Shown: positions 1 through 7,697 of the stretch, one piece after another | Layout of the letters: each line of letters starts with the position of its first letter | How positions within the stretch are numbered: position 1 is the first letter of the stretch | Source: JAICKM01 sp050998805 | GTDB lineage: Bacteria; Chloroflexota; Chloroflexia; QHBQ01; JAICKM01 | Direction: 5' to 3' | NCBI GenBank assembly: GCA_050998805.1 | Contig: JBPCPV010000019.1 | Location: 1-64,000 of the forward strand | DNA length: 64,000 bases | Program-made: the position numbers and the translations under genes | The notes under the pieces: model-generated | The model's input: only the letters and a program-made list of their open reading frames with translations | Told to the model about the DNA's origin: nothing | Database searches by the model: none

Positions 1-211
1 GGCTCTTTTTTTCCCTCCAACGGCATCTGTGTTTGTGTTTCCCGGGGGGTGGGGGGGGTGCTGTGGCGCAGGCTTCCCCCCCAGCCCCATCGCGGTCGGA
101 GGCCGCTCCCACAGAAGCGCCTGTGGGCTCGCCCGAAGGCGCTTCTACCTCGTAGATCTCGCCGGGGACAGGGCCTGGCTCGATCTCCCGCGCGACGGGT
201 TCGTCGCTCAT
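1..211 (-). CDS. N-terminal part of an unknown protein, cut by window edge
   Basis: An open frame of 70 codons runs from an ATG at 211 off the left edge. Its ATG overlaps the stop of the DUF4097 gene in an ATGA arrangement, so it is probably the next gene of the same operon and translationally coupled. The visible part is acidic at first (MSDEPVAREIEPG), then a run of prolines, then a Lys/Arg/His-rich stretch. The last part could precede a membrane segment beyond the window. The family cannot be recognised from this fragment. Confidence 0.6.
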   Translation of the reverse strand, partial: MSDEPVAREIEPGPVPGEIYEVEAPSGEPTGASVGAASDRDGAGGEACATAPPPPPGKHKHRCRWREKKS

Positions 212-1347
212 TGGCCCATCTCCTGTAGGCGGCGGAGGCCGTCGTCCACAGACATCTCGCCGCTCTCGATTGCCTCGAGGATGGTCATCTCCGGAGATTT
301 GCGGGGGCGTTCCGGGCGGGTGTCGAGGCGCTGGGTCGCGTCAGGATCGTTTGCGCCCGAGGAGCCACTGAGGTCGGCACGTGCCATGTCGGCGGTTTCG
401 GCTTCGCCCGGGGTGAAGCGATGCGTCTCGGCGGGGACTATCTCTTCGTCTTCGCCTGCGGGAGCGGGGCCGGTGGGAACGCTGCCGGGGCCGCCGCCGA
501 TGCTCACGTCGCCGCTCGTGGTGTGCAGCCGAAGCATGATGTCGCCGCCGCCGTTGATCTCGATGCGCCGGTGCCTGCGGTTTTCACGCTGCGTGGTGTG
601 GGGCAGCGAGCAGTCAAGGTCGCCGCTTACGGTCTGGAACTCGACGCCCGCGCGGGTTTTGGTTGGGAGGGCGAGTCGGATGTCGCCACTGACCGTGTTC
701 AGGTCGTACTGGCCGCCGGTGTGCAGTGCGCCGGTGAGCCGGATGTCGCCGCTGACGGTGCCGACGCTGAGGGCGGCGAGTTCGCAGTCGGCCACGACTA
801 AGTCGCCACTGATCGTGCGGGCGCCGAGCCGCCCACGCAGGCCGTTGATCACCACATCGGCGGAGGCCGTCTTGAGCAGAACATTGCCCGCGATGTCGTG
901 CAGAGCGATGTCGCCGGAGGCGCTTTGCACGAAGACCTTGCCCTGGATGTCGCCGACATTGAGGTCGCCGGTGGCGGTGCGGATGTTGACGTCGCATCGG
1001 TGGGGGACGCTGATCCGCAGGTCGAGGCTGACGCTCCTGCCGAGGCGGCGCATCATCTTGCCGAGGTTGTCCACGTTCCTCATCAGGTTGTCTATATCGC
1101 CGTGGCTGCCGCCGAAGCCGCGCGGCGGGATATTGAGGCCGATGGTGACGGTGTTGCCGCGTTGGTTGCAGGCGAGTATCTGGCTGAGATCGTCTTCGTA
1201 GTCGGCGTCGGTGCTGCTGATTTCGATGGCCTGGCGGTCCCAGCCTGTGATCGTGATGTCGCCACTGATGTGTTCGATGCCGAGGCCCGCCGGCTGGTCG
1301 CCGCTGACCTCGAATAGAAGTCCGTTCTTGTTCGCTGCGCTGTTCAT
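208..1347 (-). CDS. DUF4097 beta-helix-like protein with C-terminal SHOCT-like motif
   Basis: About 379 residues. The centre (roughly 15-260) is a chain of short beta-strand repeats built on SGDI, TVSGDI and TASADV motifs, typical of DUF4097 / putative adhesin proteins. A Pro/Glu-rich linker follows, then a C-terminal helical motif, TILEAIESGEMSVDDGLRRL, which resembles a SHOCT-like hairpin. The ATG at 1347 was chosen because an AAGGAGG site lies just upstream; a longer frame exists but overlaps the preceding gene. There is no signal peptide, so it is probably cytoplasmic or membrane-associated through partners. DUF4097 proteins often sit with envelope-stress or PspC-like genes; the exact role is unknown. 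Confidence 0.8.
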   Translation of the reverse strand: MNSAANKNGLLFEVSGDQPAGLGIEHISGDITITGWDRQAIEISSTDADYEDDLSQILACNQRGNTVTIGLNIPPRGFGGSHGDIDNLMRNVDNLGKMMRRLGRSVSLDLRISVPHRCDVNIRTATGDLNVGDIQGKVFVQSASGDIALHDIAGNVLLKTASADVVINGLRGRLGARTISGDLVVADCELAALSVGTVSGDIRLTGALHTGGQYDLNTVSGDIRLALPTKTRAGVEFQTVSGDLDCSLPHTTQRENRRHRRIEINGGGDIMLRLHTTSGDVSIGGGPGSVPTGPAPAGEDEEIVPAETHRFTPGEAETADMARADLSGSSGANDPDATQRLDTRPERPRKSPEMTILEAIESGEMSVDDGLRRLQEMGQ

Positions 1348-1411
1348 CGTGTTCCTCCTTGTACTGGTCGGGGTTTGTCGGTTCGGGCTTGCCGGTCGCG
1401 GGTTGGTCGTG

Positions 1412-1981
1412 TTACTCGACACTGATCTCGACCCGCGTGCCCGGCTCATCTTCGGTTCCTTGCTGGATGTCTATGATCTTGCCGATAGCGCCCTGCCGGA
1501 TCGCTTCCTGGATCTCGCCGAGGTCGAGGCCGGCGTCTTCGGGCATGTAGCGGGCGGCCAGCTTGAGGCCGAAGTTGATCAGGCCGACAGGCAGGTTGAC
1601 GTTGACGAGTGTGTTCTGGTAGTCGGCGGTTGTCACCTTGATGTGGAAGAACCGCGCCGATCCCTCGCGGGCGACCTCGGCCTCGAAAGGCTCGGTGTCG
1701 CGGCGGCGGCGGCGGGCCTCGCGGGCCGAGATGCCGGCATCCCGCGCTTCGCGTTGCCGTGCGCGGTCGGCTCGCCCGAAGGCGAAGTCGAACGGGTCGA
1801 ACGGCGGCATCGGCGGCATCGGCGGCATCGGCGGAACCGGCGGAATCGGCGGCCAAGACCCGGCGGTGCTCTCGTGAGCTGCCGTAGCTGCGGTGAGCGC
1901 GTTGAGCAGCTTGGCACCGTCTTCTGCGTTGATCCGCTTGTCTTCGATCATCTTGAGTATGCGTAATTGTTCTTCGCTCAT
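1412..1981 (-). CDS. SHOCT-like domain protein
   Basis: 189 residues. The N-terminus (about 3-28, EEQLRILKMIEDKRINAEDG) is a SHOCT-like helical hairpin. A low-complexity segment of repeated PPMPP units (about 43-60), an Arg-rich charged region, and a C-terminal alpha/beta domain (about 105-189) follow. The C-terminal domain matches uncharacterised proteins that usually lie beside DUF2089 and DUF4097 genes. AAGGAG lies ahead of the ATG. It is the third gene of the minus-strand operon. The proline repeat comes from a run of GGCGGCATC units in the DNA on the plus strand (1804-1845). The function is not established; a sensor or scaffold acting with the DUF2089 regulator is my inference. Confidence 0.75.
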   Translation of the reverse strand: MSEEQLRILKMIEDKRINAEDGAKLLNALTAATAAHESTAGSWPPIPPVPPMPPMPPMPPFDPFDFAFGRADRARQREARDAGISAREARRRRRDTEPFEAEVAREGSARFFHIKVTTADYQNTLVNVNLPVGLINFGLKLAARYMPEDAGLDLGEIQEAIRQGAIGKIIDIQQGTEDEPGTRVEISVE

Positions 1982-2030
1982 TGTTTTGCTCCTTGTTTTC
2001 GTGGTTGTGGGGCAGATCGCAGACCCGCTC

Positions 2031-2504
2031 CTACGCTATTTCAATTGGTGCCTGGTCGGAGGTCGGCTCCGCCGTTGGCGGCAGATCCTTGCCCTGTAGC
2101 AGGGCCAGAGCCTCAGCCGAGGTCAGGTGGCCCGCGGCTAGCTCATCGAGGATCAGCGCCTGCCCTTCATTGTCCATCGCCGCGAGTGTGCGGGCTTCGA
2201 GCGGGGCGGCGGGCGCGGCCTGAAGGTCGTCGGTCAGCGCGGCGATCACCTCGTCGAGCCGCGACACAACCGTTGGGTAGGAGATGCCGAGTTCTTCCTC
2301 GACATCCTTGATTTTGCCCCGGCACTTGACGAATACGGCGATGAACTGCTGCTGTTCGCGGTTCAGGTAGTAGAAGCGACCGAGGTTGAACAGCCCTTCG
2401 AGGGTCGTTCGGCAGCTTCCACACTGGAGCCGCGTCACAGTCAGTTCATCGCCGCAGACCGGGCATGTGCCGGGGACCGGGTAGCGGGTTTCGCTCGCCG
2501 CCAC
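2031..2504 (-). CDS. DUF2089 zinc-ribbon/HTH regulator
   Basis: 157 residues. The N-terminal zinc ribbon has two CxxC pairs (CPVCGDELTVTRLQCGSC, about 14-31). A helix-turn-helix region follows (about 48-90; CRGKIKDVEEELGISYPTV), as in the DUF2089 family, which is annotated as putative transcriptional regulators. The C-terminus (about 112-138; ALILDELAAGHLTSAEALALL) repeats the SHOCT-like hairpin seen in both downstream proteins. GTG start at 2504, two bases after the stop of the upstream small gene, with GGAGGG ahead. As the only DNA-binding candidate in the operon it is the likely autoregulator of the promoter at 2759-2787. Confidence 0.85.
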   Translation of the reverse strand: MAASETRYPVPGTCPVCGDELTVTRLQCGSCRTTLEGLFNLGRFYYLNREQQQFIAVFVKCRGKIKDVEEELGISYPTVVSRLDEVIAALTDDLQAAPAAPLEARTLAAMDNEGQALILDELAAGHLTSAEALALLQGKDLPPTAEPTSDQAPIEIA

Positions 2505-2506
2505 TC

Positions 2507-2698
2507 TCAGTGCCCTCCGTGGAGCATGAACCAGTTGTGGACCTGCTCCCGCTTCTGCATATAGTCGCGGGCTTTGCTTATTCGCTCGGCCGCGCGCACC
2601 GTCGGGTTGACTTGCTCTGCGTGCCTGGTAGCGAGCCGCTCGCGCCTATCGTCGGATCGATGCACGCTGATCTGCCAGTTCGCTATTACCATATCCAT
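2507..2698 (-). CDS. Small protein of unknown function, first gene of DUF2089 operon
   Basis: 63 residues, basic, rich in Arg and His, with no membrane segment and no recognised domain. A GGGAGG site lies upstream of the ATG at 2698. The start of the DUF2089 gene is two bases past its stop, so the two are probably co-translated. It is the first gene after the strong promoter at 2759-2787. Confidence 0.6.
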   Translation of the reverse strand: MDMVIANWQISVHRSDDRRERLATRHAEQVNPTVRAAERISKARDYMQKREQVHNWFMLHGGH

Positions 2699-2717
2699 TT
2701 TGTGCCTCCCTCGCTAT

Positions 2718-2737
2718 GGCTGGGCGTCGGCCCAGCC
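2718..2737 (-). other. Hairpin in 5' UTR of DUF2089 operon
   Basis: A perfect 8-bp inverted repeat (GGCTGGGC / GCCCAGCC) with a 4-nt loop lies between the predicted transcription start and the ribosome binding site of the first gene. There is no U-tract, so it is more likely an mRNA stability or translation element than a terminator. Confidence 0.5.
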
Positions 2738-2758
2738 GTCTTCATTCGTTCCTTGATT

Positions 2759-2787
2759 ATCTTAACATATAACTTAAGAAAAGTCAA
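2759..2787 (-). promoter_or_regulatory. Extended -10 promoter of DUF2089 operon
   Basis: On the minus strand TTGACT (-35, 2782-2787) is followed by 17 bp and TAAGAT (-10, 2759-2764). A TG lies one base before the -10, forming an extended -10. It is in the only AT-rich stretch of the area, and the first gene starts about 60 bp downstream. Confidence 0.75.
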
Positions 2788-2840
2788 TAGGTTGGGCCTA
2801 CGACTTTTGGAGTATTTATTTGATCCTGGATTTTCTTAAG
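2773..2840. promoter_or_regulatory. Inverted repeats around the DUF2089 operon promoter (candidate operator)
   Basis: CTTAAGAAAA at 2773-2782 is matched by its exact reverse complement TTTTCTTAAG at 2831-2840. Nested inside, AAAAGTC (2779-2785) pairs with GACTTTT (2802-2808), and TAGG with CCTA. The outer pair overlaps the promoter spacer and the upstream region, as expected for a looping or dimeric operator. The inner pair followed by TTTTC could instead be a terminator for the gene at 2855-3166 on the minus strand. Confidence 0.5.
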
Positions 2841-2854
2841 GTTGGGGGTGAGGG

Positions 2855-3166
2855 CTACCGCGGCCCCGGGTCCGGGGAGGGCGGTGCCGCGAGCGGCGGG
2901 GAAGGCCGGTCCTCGAGTTCGTGAAGGTGTTCGCGAAAGCGCAGGATGTCGGCGTCCCGCTTGCTGCTGTCGAGGTCAACGCGGGAGCCGCCCTTATCGG
3001 CGTTAGGGGGCCAACAGGTGATCCAAACCAGCCCGGGTCCGAAGAAGCTGACCTGTAGTCCCTGGCGGGCACTTTTTTGCATCTTCAGTCCATCTTGTCC
3101 GAAGAACCGCTCCGCCTCGTCGAGCACCGCCTCCGGCGCAAGGTGCGTGTGTGTTTCGTAGCGCAT
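2855..3166 (-). CDS. Conserved-looking small protein of unknown function
   Basis: 103 residues, mixed alpha/beta, with no signal peptide. The C-terminus is a Pro-rich tail. Phrases such as EAVLDEAERFFGQDGLKM and VSFFGPGLVWITCWPP suggest a small compact domain like those of uncharacterised sequences that convert a hydrophobic strand pattern into a sandwich, but no family can be named. A GAGGAGG site precedes the ATG at 3166. Upstream on the minus strand TACAAT (3213-3218) may be its -10. It diverges from the HD-GYP gene. Confidence 0.6.
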   Translation of the reverse strand: MRYETHTHLAPEAVLDEAERFFGQDGLKMQKSARQGLQVSFFGPGLVWITCWPPNADKGGSRVDLDSSKRDADILRFREHLHELEDRPSPPLAAPPSPDPGPR

Positions 3167-3256
3167 AATCCGAGTTGCCTCCTCGATTCGGTTTTCTGTT
3201 CTGTCTCAAGCCATTGTAGCACATTTAGATGTCTCCCAGAACGGCAGGTACGGGCC

Positions 3257-3285
3257 TTGTGCCGAAGCCGGCTTTGTAGTATCAT
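3257..3285 (+). promoter_or_regulatory. Possible promoter of the PAS/HD-GYP gene
   Basis: TTGTGC (3257-3262), a 17-bp spacer and TATCAT (3280-3285) lie just ahead of the gene at 3301. The -35 is weak and the -10 has five of six consensus bases. Confidence 0.4.
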
Positions 3286-3300
3286 GGCTAGGGGATCTCC

Positions 3301-5577
3301 ATGCAGCCTATCTTTAACCGTGCCTTTGCGCCGGGCAAATCAGATGTCACTGACCGCCCAAGCATCTTCTTCTCGGAGCAGGCTTTGAGCCAGTCCGAGG
3401 AGCTCTTCGCTAAGGCTTTCCACGCCGGACCTGACGGGATAGCGATCACGCGCATCGCCGACAATCAGTTTATTGACATAAACGAGAGCTACACACAGAT
3501 CGTGGACTACACACGCGATGAGCTGATCGGCCGCGCGGCCCATGACCTCGGCTTCTGGGTGGACGATGCCGAGGGCGCCAAAATGATCGCGCAGGTCCTC
3601 GAACTCGGCTTCATACGCGATTGGAGCCTCAAGTTCCGCAAGAAGTCGGGCGAGATCGGCGTCGGCCTTGCCTCAGTTGAGCTGATCACGATCGGCGCTG
3701 ATCTCTGTGCGCTCACGCTCCTCCGCGACATCACCGACCGAGAGGCGCTCGATGCCGCGCGCACCTGCGAACACCTGCTCTACCTCGCCTCGGTGCGTAG
3801 CCTCGCGGCCACAGTGGACGCACGAGATGCCTACACTCATTCGCACTCCCAACAGGTGGCGTTCTATTGTAGCCTGATCACTGCTGCCCTGGATCTGCCG
3901 CCCGACGATGCCGAGACAATCGAACTTGCCGGGCTGCTGCACGACATCGGCAAGATTGCAATCCCCGACACGATTTTGCAGAAGCCGAGCCGCTTGACTG
4001 CCGAAGAATGGCAGATAATGAAGACCCACGCGGCACGAGGTGCCGACATATTGAGCACCGGCAACAGCCCCGTCTTGGCCCCGATTGTGCCGATGGTGCG
4101 TTCGCACCATGAGCGCTGGGCCGGCGGCGGCTACCCTGATGGCTTGGCGGGAGATGAGATCCCATTCGGCGCGCTGGTGATCGCGGTCGCCGACACGTTC
4201 GACACGATCACCACGGCCCGACCGTATAAACCCGCCGAGACCCTGGAAGCAGCGCGTGCCGAGTTGAAGCGCGTGACAGGCAGCCAGTTCATGCCGGAGG
4301 TCGCCGATGCCTTTTTAGCTGTGCTTGAACGCGACATCGCAGCCGGTGCAGAATACATCCAGGCGATCGCCTGCGGCGCTGAGCCTGGGATCAGCGCCCT
4401 ACCGCGCATAGCCCCAGCCCCCGAGTTTGCCGCCACAGGCCCCCAAAGCCTCAGCTATCAGCAGCAGCAGCGGCTCGCCGCCCATATGCGCTCGCTTTAC
4501 GCCATCGCGCGCGGCTTCGAGGGCGCGACCGACGAAGACGGCCTCGTGCAGGCCGCAGCTGCGCTCGCTCGACAGCACCTCGGCGCGGAGAGCTTGCATC
4601 TGCTCGAATTGCAGGATGCCTCCGGCGCGCCGATACGCCCAGGCACAGGCACGCCGAATCATCCGGTCCAGGTGGTCGCGCGCTGGGGCTGGCACAGCTC
4701 CAAGCCGTTCACCCCATTCGTGGTGCTCGCGGTTGGAACGGTGCCGGGCCAACAGAGCCTTTTCCAGTGGGATCACCCGCTGGCTGTACCCGACGTTCGG
4801 ACGGTCATGGGGCCGGACCTTCTGCCGGTTACCGAGGATCAGGGCTGGCGCAGCGGGATCTACATCCCGATGAAGGCCGGTGGAGAGCCAATAGGTCTCC
4901 TCGCCATCTGCTACCAGAGTTCGCAGCGGACTTTTACCGCTCACGACATGGAACTGGTAGATGCCCTCAGCGCCGAGGCCGCCCGCGTGCTCGCCGATAT
5001 CGGACTCCGCCGCGCCGAAGCCAACCTCCGCCGCCAGATTGCAGCCCTCGAGGAGGCCAACCTCACCCTCGCCCGCCGGAACCGTGACTTGGCTGTGATC
5101 AGTGAGATCACCGGGCACTTCGCAGCGATATGCGATGCCGTCGCACTCTGCCGGCAGGTGGTGGAGGTCTTGGTAGCGAACTTCGGCTACAGTTACGTCG
5201 GCGTTGCGTTGCGCGAGGGGGATTTGCTCCACTTCTATGCGTGGCTCGGCTACTCCCCAGTGCCCGACCCACCCGAGATAGCGATAACATCAGGCATAGT
5301 GGGCCGCGTGGCCCGCACAGGCAGGGCCGCCCTGGTGCCTGATGTGACCGCCGACCCCGACTATGTGACCTTCGGCGCGCCAATCCGAAGTGAGATATGC
5401 GTGCCCCTCGTCGGTCGCGAAGGCGTACTTGGGATCATCAATGTCAAATCGACCACGCTCAACTCTCTCGGCGAAGTTGATCTGCAACTCCTGACGACCC
5501 TGGCCCCACCGATCGCGGTTGCCCTTGAAAACATCCGCCTTCATACTGCTGTCTCAACGGGCAGCCCCACCCTGTGA
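3301..5577 (+). CDS. PAS / HD-GYP / GAF-GAF signalling protein
   Basis: 758 residues. Order: a PAS sensor domain (about 30-150), an HD-GYP-type metal phosphohydrolase (about 155-350), then two GAF domains (about 400-570 and 600-750). Catalytic motifs are visible: HDIGK at 214-218 and HHERWAGGGYPDG at 269-281, the GYP signature linked to cyclic-di-GMP hydrolysis. No membrane segment is seen, so it is a cytoplasmic sensor enzyme, with the PAS and GAF domains sensing small ligands or redox state. AGGGG precedes the ATG. The stop codon overlaps the GTG of the sirtuin gene by four bases, so the two are likely co-expressed. Activity on c-di-GMP is inferred from the family. Confidence 0.9.
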   Translation: MQPIFNRAFAPGKSDVTDRPSIFFSEQALSQSEELFAKAFHAGPDGIAITRIADNQFIDINESYTQIVDYTRDELIGRAAHDLGFWVDDAEGAKMIAQVLELGFIRDWSLKFRKKSGEIGVGLASVELITIGADLCALTLLRDITDREALDAARTCEHLLYLASVRSLAATVDARDAYTHSHSQQVAFYCSLITAALDLPPDDAETIELAGLLHDIGKIAIPDTILQKPSRLTAEEWQIMKTHAARGADILSTGNSPVLAPIVPMVRSHHERWAGGGYPDGLAGDEIPFGALVIAVADTFDTITTARPYKPAETLEAARAELKRVTGSQFMPEVADAFLAVLERDIAAGAEYIQAIACGAEPGISALPRIAPAPEFAATGPQSLSYQQQQRLAAHMRSLYAIARGFEGATDEDGLVQAAAALARQHLGAESLHLLELQDASGAPIRPGTGTPNHPVQVVARWGWHSSKPFTPFVVLAVGTVPGQQSLFQWDHPLAVPDVRTVMGPDLLPVTEDQGWRSGIYIPMKAGGEPIGLLAICYQSSQRTFTAHDMELVDALSAEAARVLADIGLRRAEANLRRQIAALEEANLTLARRNRDLAVISEITGHFAAICDAVALCRQVVEVLVANFGYSYVGVALREGDLLHFYAWLGYSPVPDPPEIAITSGIVGRVARTGRAALVPDVTADPDYVTFGAPIRSEICVPLVGREGVLGIINVKSTTLNSLGEVDLQLLTTLAPPIAVALENIRLHTAVSTGSPTL

Positions 5578-6449
5578 TCCCGGCTCCGAGGGATGATGCA
5601 CGATTGGACGACGATCTCGACCGCCTCGTAGAGTTTGTGCTGGCGAACGAACGTCTGGCGGTGCTGACCGGAGCCGGCTGCTCGACCGAGTCCGGCATAC
5701 CCGACTACCGCAGCCCCGGCGGGCTGTGGACAAACCATAAGCCGATCTACTATGCTGAGTTCGTGCGGAACGAGACCGCGCGCCAGCGATATTGGGCGCG
5801 CTCATTGGCCGGCTGGAGCAGCTTCCAGCAAGCAGACCCAAACCAGGCGCATTACGCGCTCGCCGCGCTGGAGGCCCGCGGCCGCGTCTGCGGGCTGATC
5901 ACTCAGAACGTGGACCGCCTCCACCAGGCCGCCGGAAGCCGCGACGTTCTGGAACTACACGGCCACAACGACGGTGTGGTCTGCCTCGATTGCGGTGCCG
6001 AGATCACCCGCCAACAGATGCAGTCTGCCCTGCTCGCCCTCAACCCCGACTGGACAGCCCGCCCCGTCGCTTTCGCCCCCGACGGCGACGCGCAGCTCGA
6101 CACCGCGTCCTTTGACGGCTTCCACCTACCCGCCTGCCTGCACTGCGGCGGCCTCCTAAAGCCCAACGTGGTCTTCTTCGGCGAGTCGGTGCCCCCATCG
6201 CGCGTCGCCCGCGCAGCCGAGATAGTTGACGAGGCCGACGCCCTGCTGATAGTTGGTTCTTCGCTCACAGTCTGGTCGGGCTATCGCTTCGCACGTCAGG
6301 CGGCCCTGGCCGGCAAACCGATCGCTATCGTCAACATCGGCCCCACCCGTGCCGACCCTCTCGCCGCCCTCAAGATCGAGCAGCGCGTCGGTGCCTTTCT
6401 GCCGATGCTCCTTGAACAGATCGGCCCGCCCGCCGTCGCCCGCGCCTGA
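5574..6449 (+). CDS. NAD-dependent protein deacylase, sirtuin class
   Basis: 291 residues, the usual length for class II-like bacterial sirtuins. Seen motifs: GAGCSTESGIPDYRSP (33-48) for NAD binding, TQNVDRLH, and the catalytic His in ELHGHN. Four zinc-binding cysteines occur as CLDC and CLHC, with VVFFGE and GSSLTV near the C-terminus. It removes acyl groups from lysines using NAD+, releasing nicotinamide. The start is a GTG that overlaps the upstream stop (GTGA), consistent with translational coupling to the HD-GYP sensor. The deacylation substrate cannot be predicted. A region with the promoter and operator of hrcA follows. Confidence 0.92.
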   Translation: MIPAPRDDARLDDDLDRLVEFVLANERLAVLTGAGCSTESGIPDYRSPGGLWTNHKPIYYAEFVRNETARQRYWARSLAGWSSFQQADPNQAHYALAALEARGRVCGLITQNVDRLHQAAGSRDVLELHGHNDGVVCLDCGAEITRQQMQSALLALNPDWTARPVAFAPDGDAQLDTASFDGFHLPACLHCGGLLKPNVVFFGESVPPSRVARAAEIVDEADALLIVGSSLTVWSGYRFARQAALAGKPIAIVNIGPTRADPLAALKIEQRVGAFLPMLLEQIGPPAVARA

Positions 6450-6463
6450 CGCTGTCTGTAAAC

Positions 6464-6493
6464 TTGACAAAGCCGTGCGCTGGATGGTATTCT
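6464..6493 (+). promoter_or_regulatory. Promoter of the hrcA-grpE-dnaJ operon
   Basis: TTGACA (6464-6469), an 18-bp spacer and TATTCT (6488-6493) place the transcription start near 6500, exactly at the CIRCE element. A second perfect TATAAT lies at 6570-6575 but without a good -35. Confidence 0.75.
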
Positions 6494-6499
6494 TAGACG

Positions 6500-6526
6500 T
6501 TAGCACTCTCAGTGAAAGACTGCTAA
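6500..6526. promoter_or_regulatory. CIRCE operator for HrcA
   Basis: TTAGCACTC-N9-GACTGCTAA matches the CIRCE consensus TTAGCACTC-N9-GAGTGCTAA with a single substitution in the right arm. It overlaps the predicted start of transcription, so HrcA should repress its own operon until heat shock titrates or unfolds it. Confidence 0.93.
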
Positions 6527-6622
6527 CGGCAACCTCATGCAGACTGTTTCATTTTCCGGCGTATTCGCGTATAATATGCGTATGGGGTCTGTTGGGTCCG
6601 GCCTCTTTAGGGCGGTGACGGT

Positions 6623-7684
6623 ATGTTGGACGAACTCAGCGAACGACAAAGATCCATCTTGCGTCTGCTCATCGAGCATTACGTAACGAGCGCGCACCCT
6701 GTCGGCTCCGAGGTGTTGGCCGCAGACAAAAAGCTCGGAGTCAGCCCCGCGACGATCCGCAGCGCGATGGCCGACCTTGAACGCGGAGGCTACATCGTGC
6801 AGCCGCACACCAGCGCCGGCCGCGTCCCCTCCGACAAGGGCTATCGTTACTTTGTCGAATATCTGATGGGCACGGCCATGTTGCCCCAGGTTGAGCAGCA
6901 GACGATCGCCCACGAGTTCCACCAGGTCGAACTCGATCTAGAGGAGACGATGCACCTCGCGGCGTCTTTGCTGTCGAGGCTTGTGCAGAGCGCGGCTGTA
7001 GTCACGCCCCCACATTCGACGTTGCCACGAGTGAAACACTTCCAGCTCCTCGACCTCTCCGAGCGACGGGCGATGCTTCTACTCGTCGCGCAGGACGGCA
7101 GCTTCACTGAGCAATCGTTGACTTTGGATACCGAATGGGACCAGGAGCACTTGAGCGCACTGACCGCCGAGGGCAACAAGCGTTTCCACAACCTGAACGC
7201 CGGCGAACTTGATGCGCTCAACCTACCCGCCGATGTGCCGCCGCTTCTCGGCCGTGTGCGCGCCGCGATAGTAGGGCTGCTCGGTCGGCTCGAGGAGCCT
7301 GGAGCCGCCGGCCTTTACAGGGAGGGCCTCTCCCAACTGATCGATCAGCCCGAGTTCCGTGAGACGGATCGCTTAAAGCAAATGCTTGATCTGCTGGAGG
7401 GCGATACAATTCTGCTTTCGATCATGCCGGCAGTGCAGGCGCGAGAGGGCGTGCAGGTGATCATCGGCGACGAACACGGCAGCGACCAGATGCGAAATTG
7501 CAGCGTCGTCGTCGCCCGCTACGGACTTCCGAACAACGTGAACGGCGTGATCGGCGTCATCGGGCCGACCCGTTTGCAATACGGGCGCGCGGTCTCCGGC
7601 GTCCGCTATCTCTCCGACCTGATGACCGGGATGCTCGATCAACTTTACAGCACCGGCGGCCCGCGAGATGGACAATCTGCCTGA
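6623..7684 (+). CDS. hrcA: Heat-inducible transcription repressor HrcA
   Basis: 353 residues. The N-terminal winged helix (about 1-80) includes SERQRSILRLLIEHYV and the family signature SPATIRSAMADLE followed by GYIVQPHTSAGRVPSDKGYR. A GAF-like domain and a dimerisation insert follow. It binds CIRCE at 6500-6526, normally with help from GroEL. An AGGG purine stretch lies ahead of the ATG. It is first in an operon with grpE (which starts just after the hrcA stop) and dnaJ. dnaK is not in the window. Confidence 0.96.
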   Translation: MLDELSERQRSILRLLIEHYVTSAHPVGSEVLAADKKLGVSPATIRSAMADLERGGYIVQPHTSAGRVPSDKGYRYFVEYLMGTAMLPQVEQQTIAHEFHQVELDLEETMHLAASLLSRLVQSAAVVTPPHSTLPRVKHFQLLDLSERRAMLLLVAQDGSFTEQSLTLDTEWDQEHLSALTAEGNKRFHNLNAGELDALNLPADVPPLLGRVRAAIVGLLGRLEEPGAAGLYREGLSQLIDQPEFRETDRLKQMLDLLEGDTILLSIMPAVQAREGVQVIIGDEHGSDQMRNCSVVVARYGLPNNVNGVIGVIGPTRLQYGRAVSGVRYLSDLMTGMLDQLYSTGGPRDGQSA

Positions 7685-7697
7685 TGGAGGTTTTTCT

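Noticed and set aside
29..1201. A 390-codon plus-strand ORF over the DUF4097 gene
   Set aside because: It is antisense to a gene with clear beta repeats and a strong binding site; its Arg/Ser/Pro-rich product is typical of a high-GC shadow frame.
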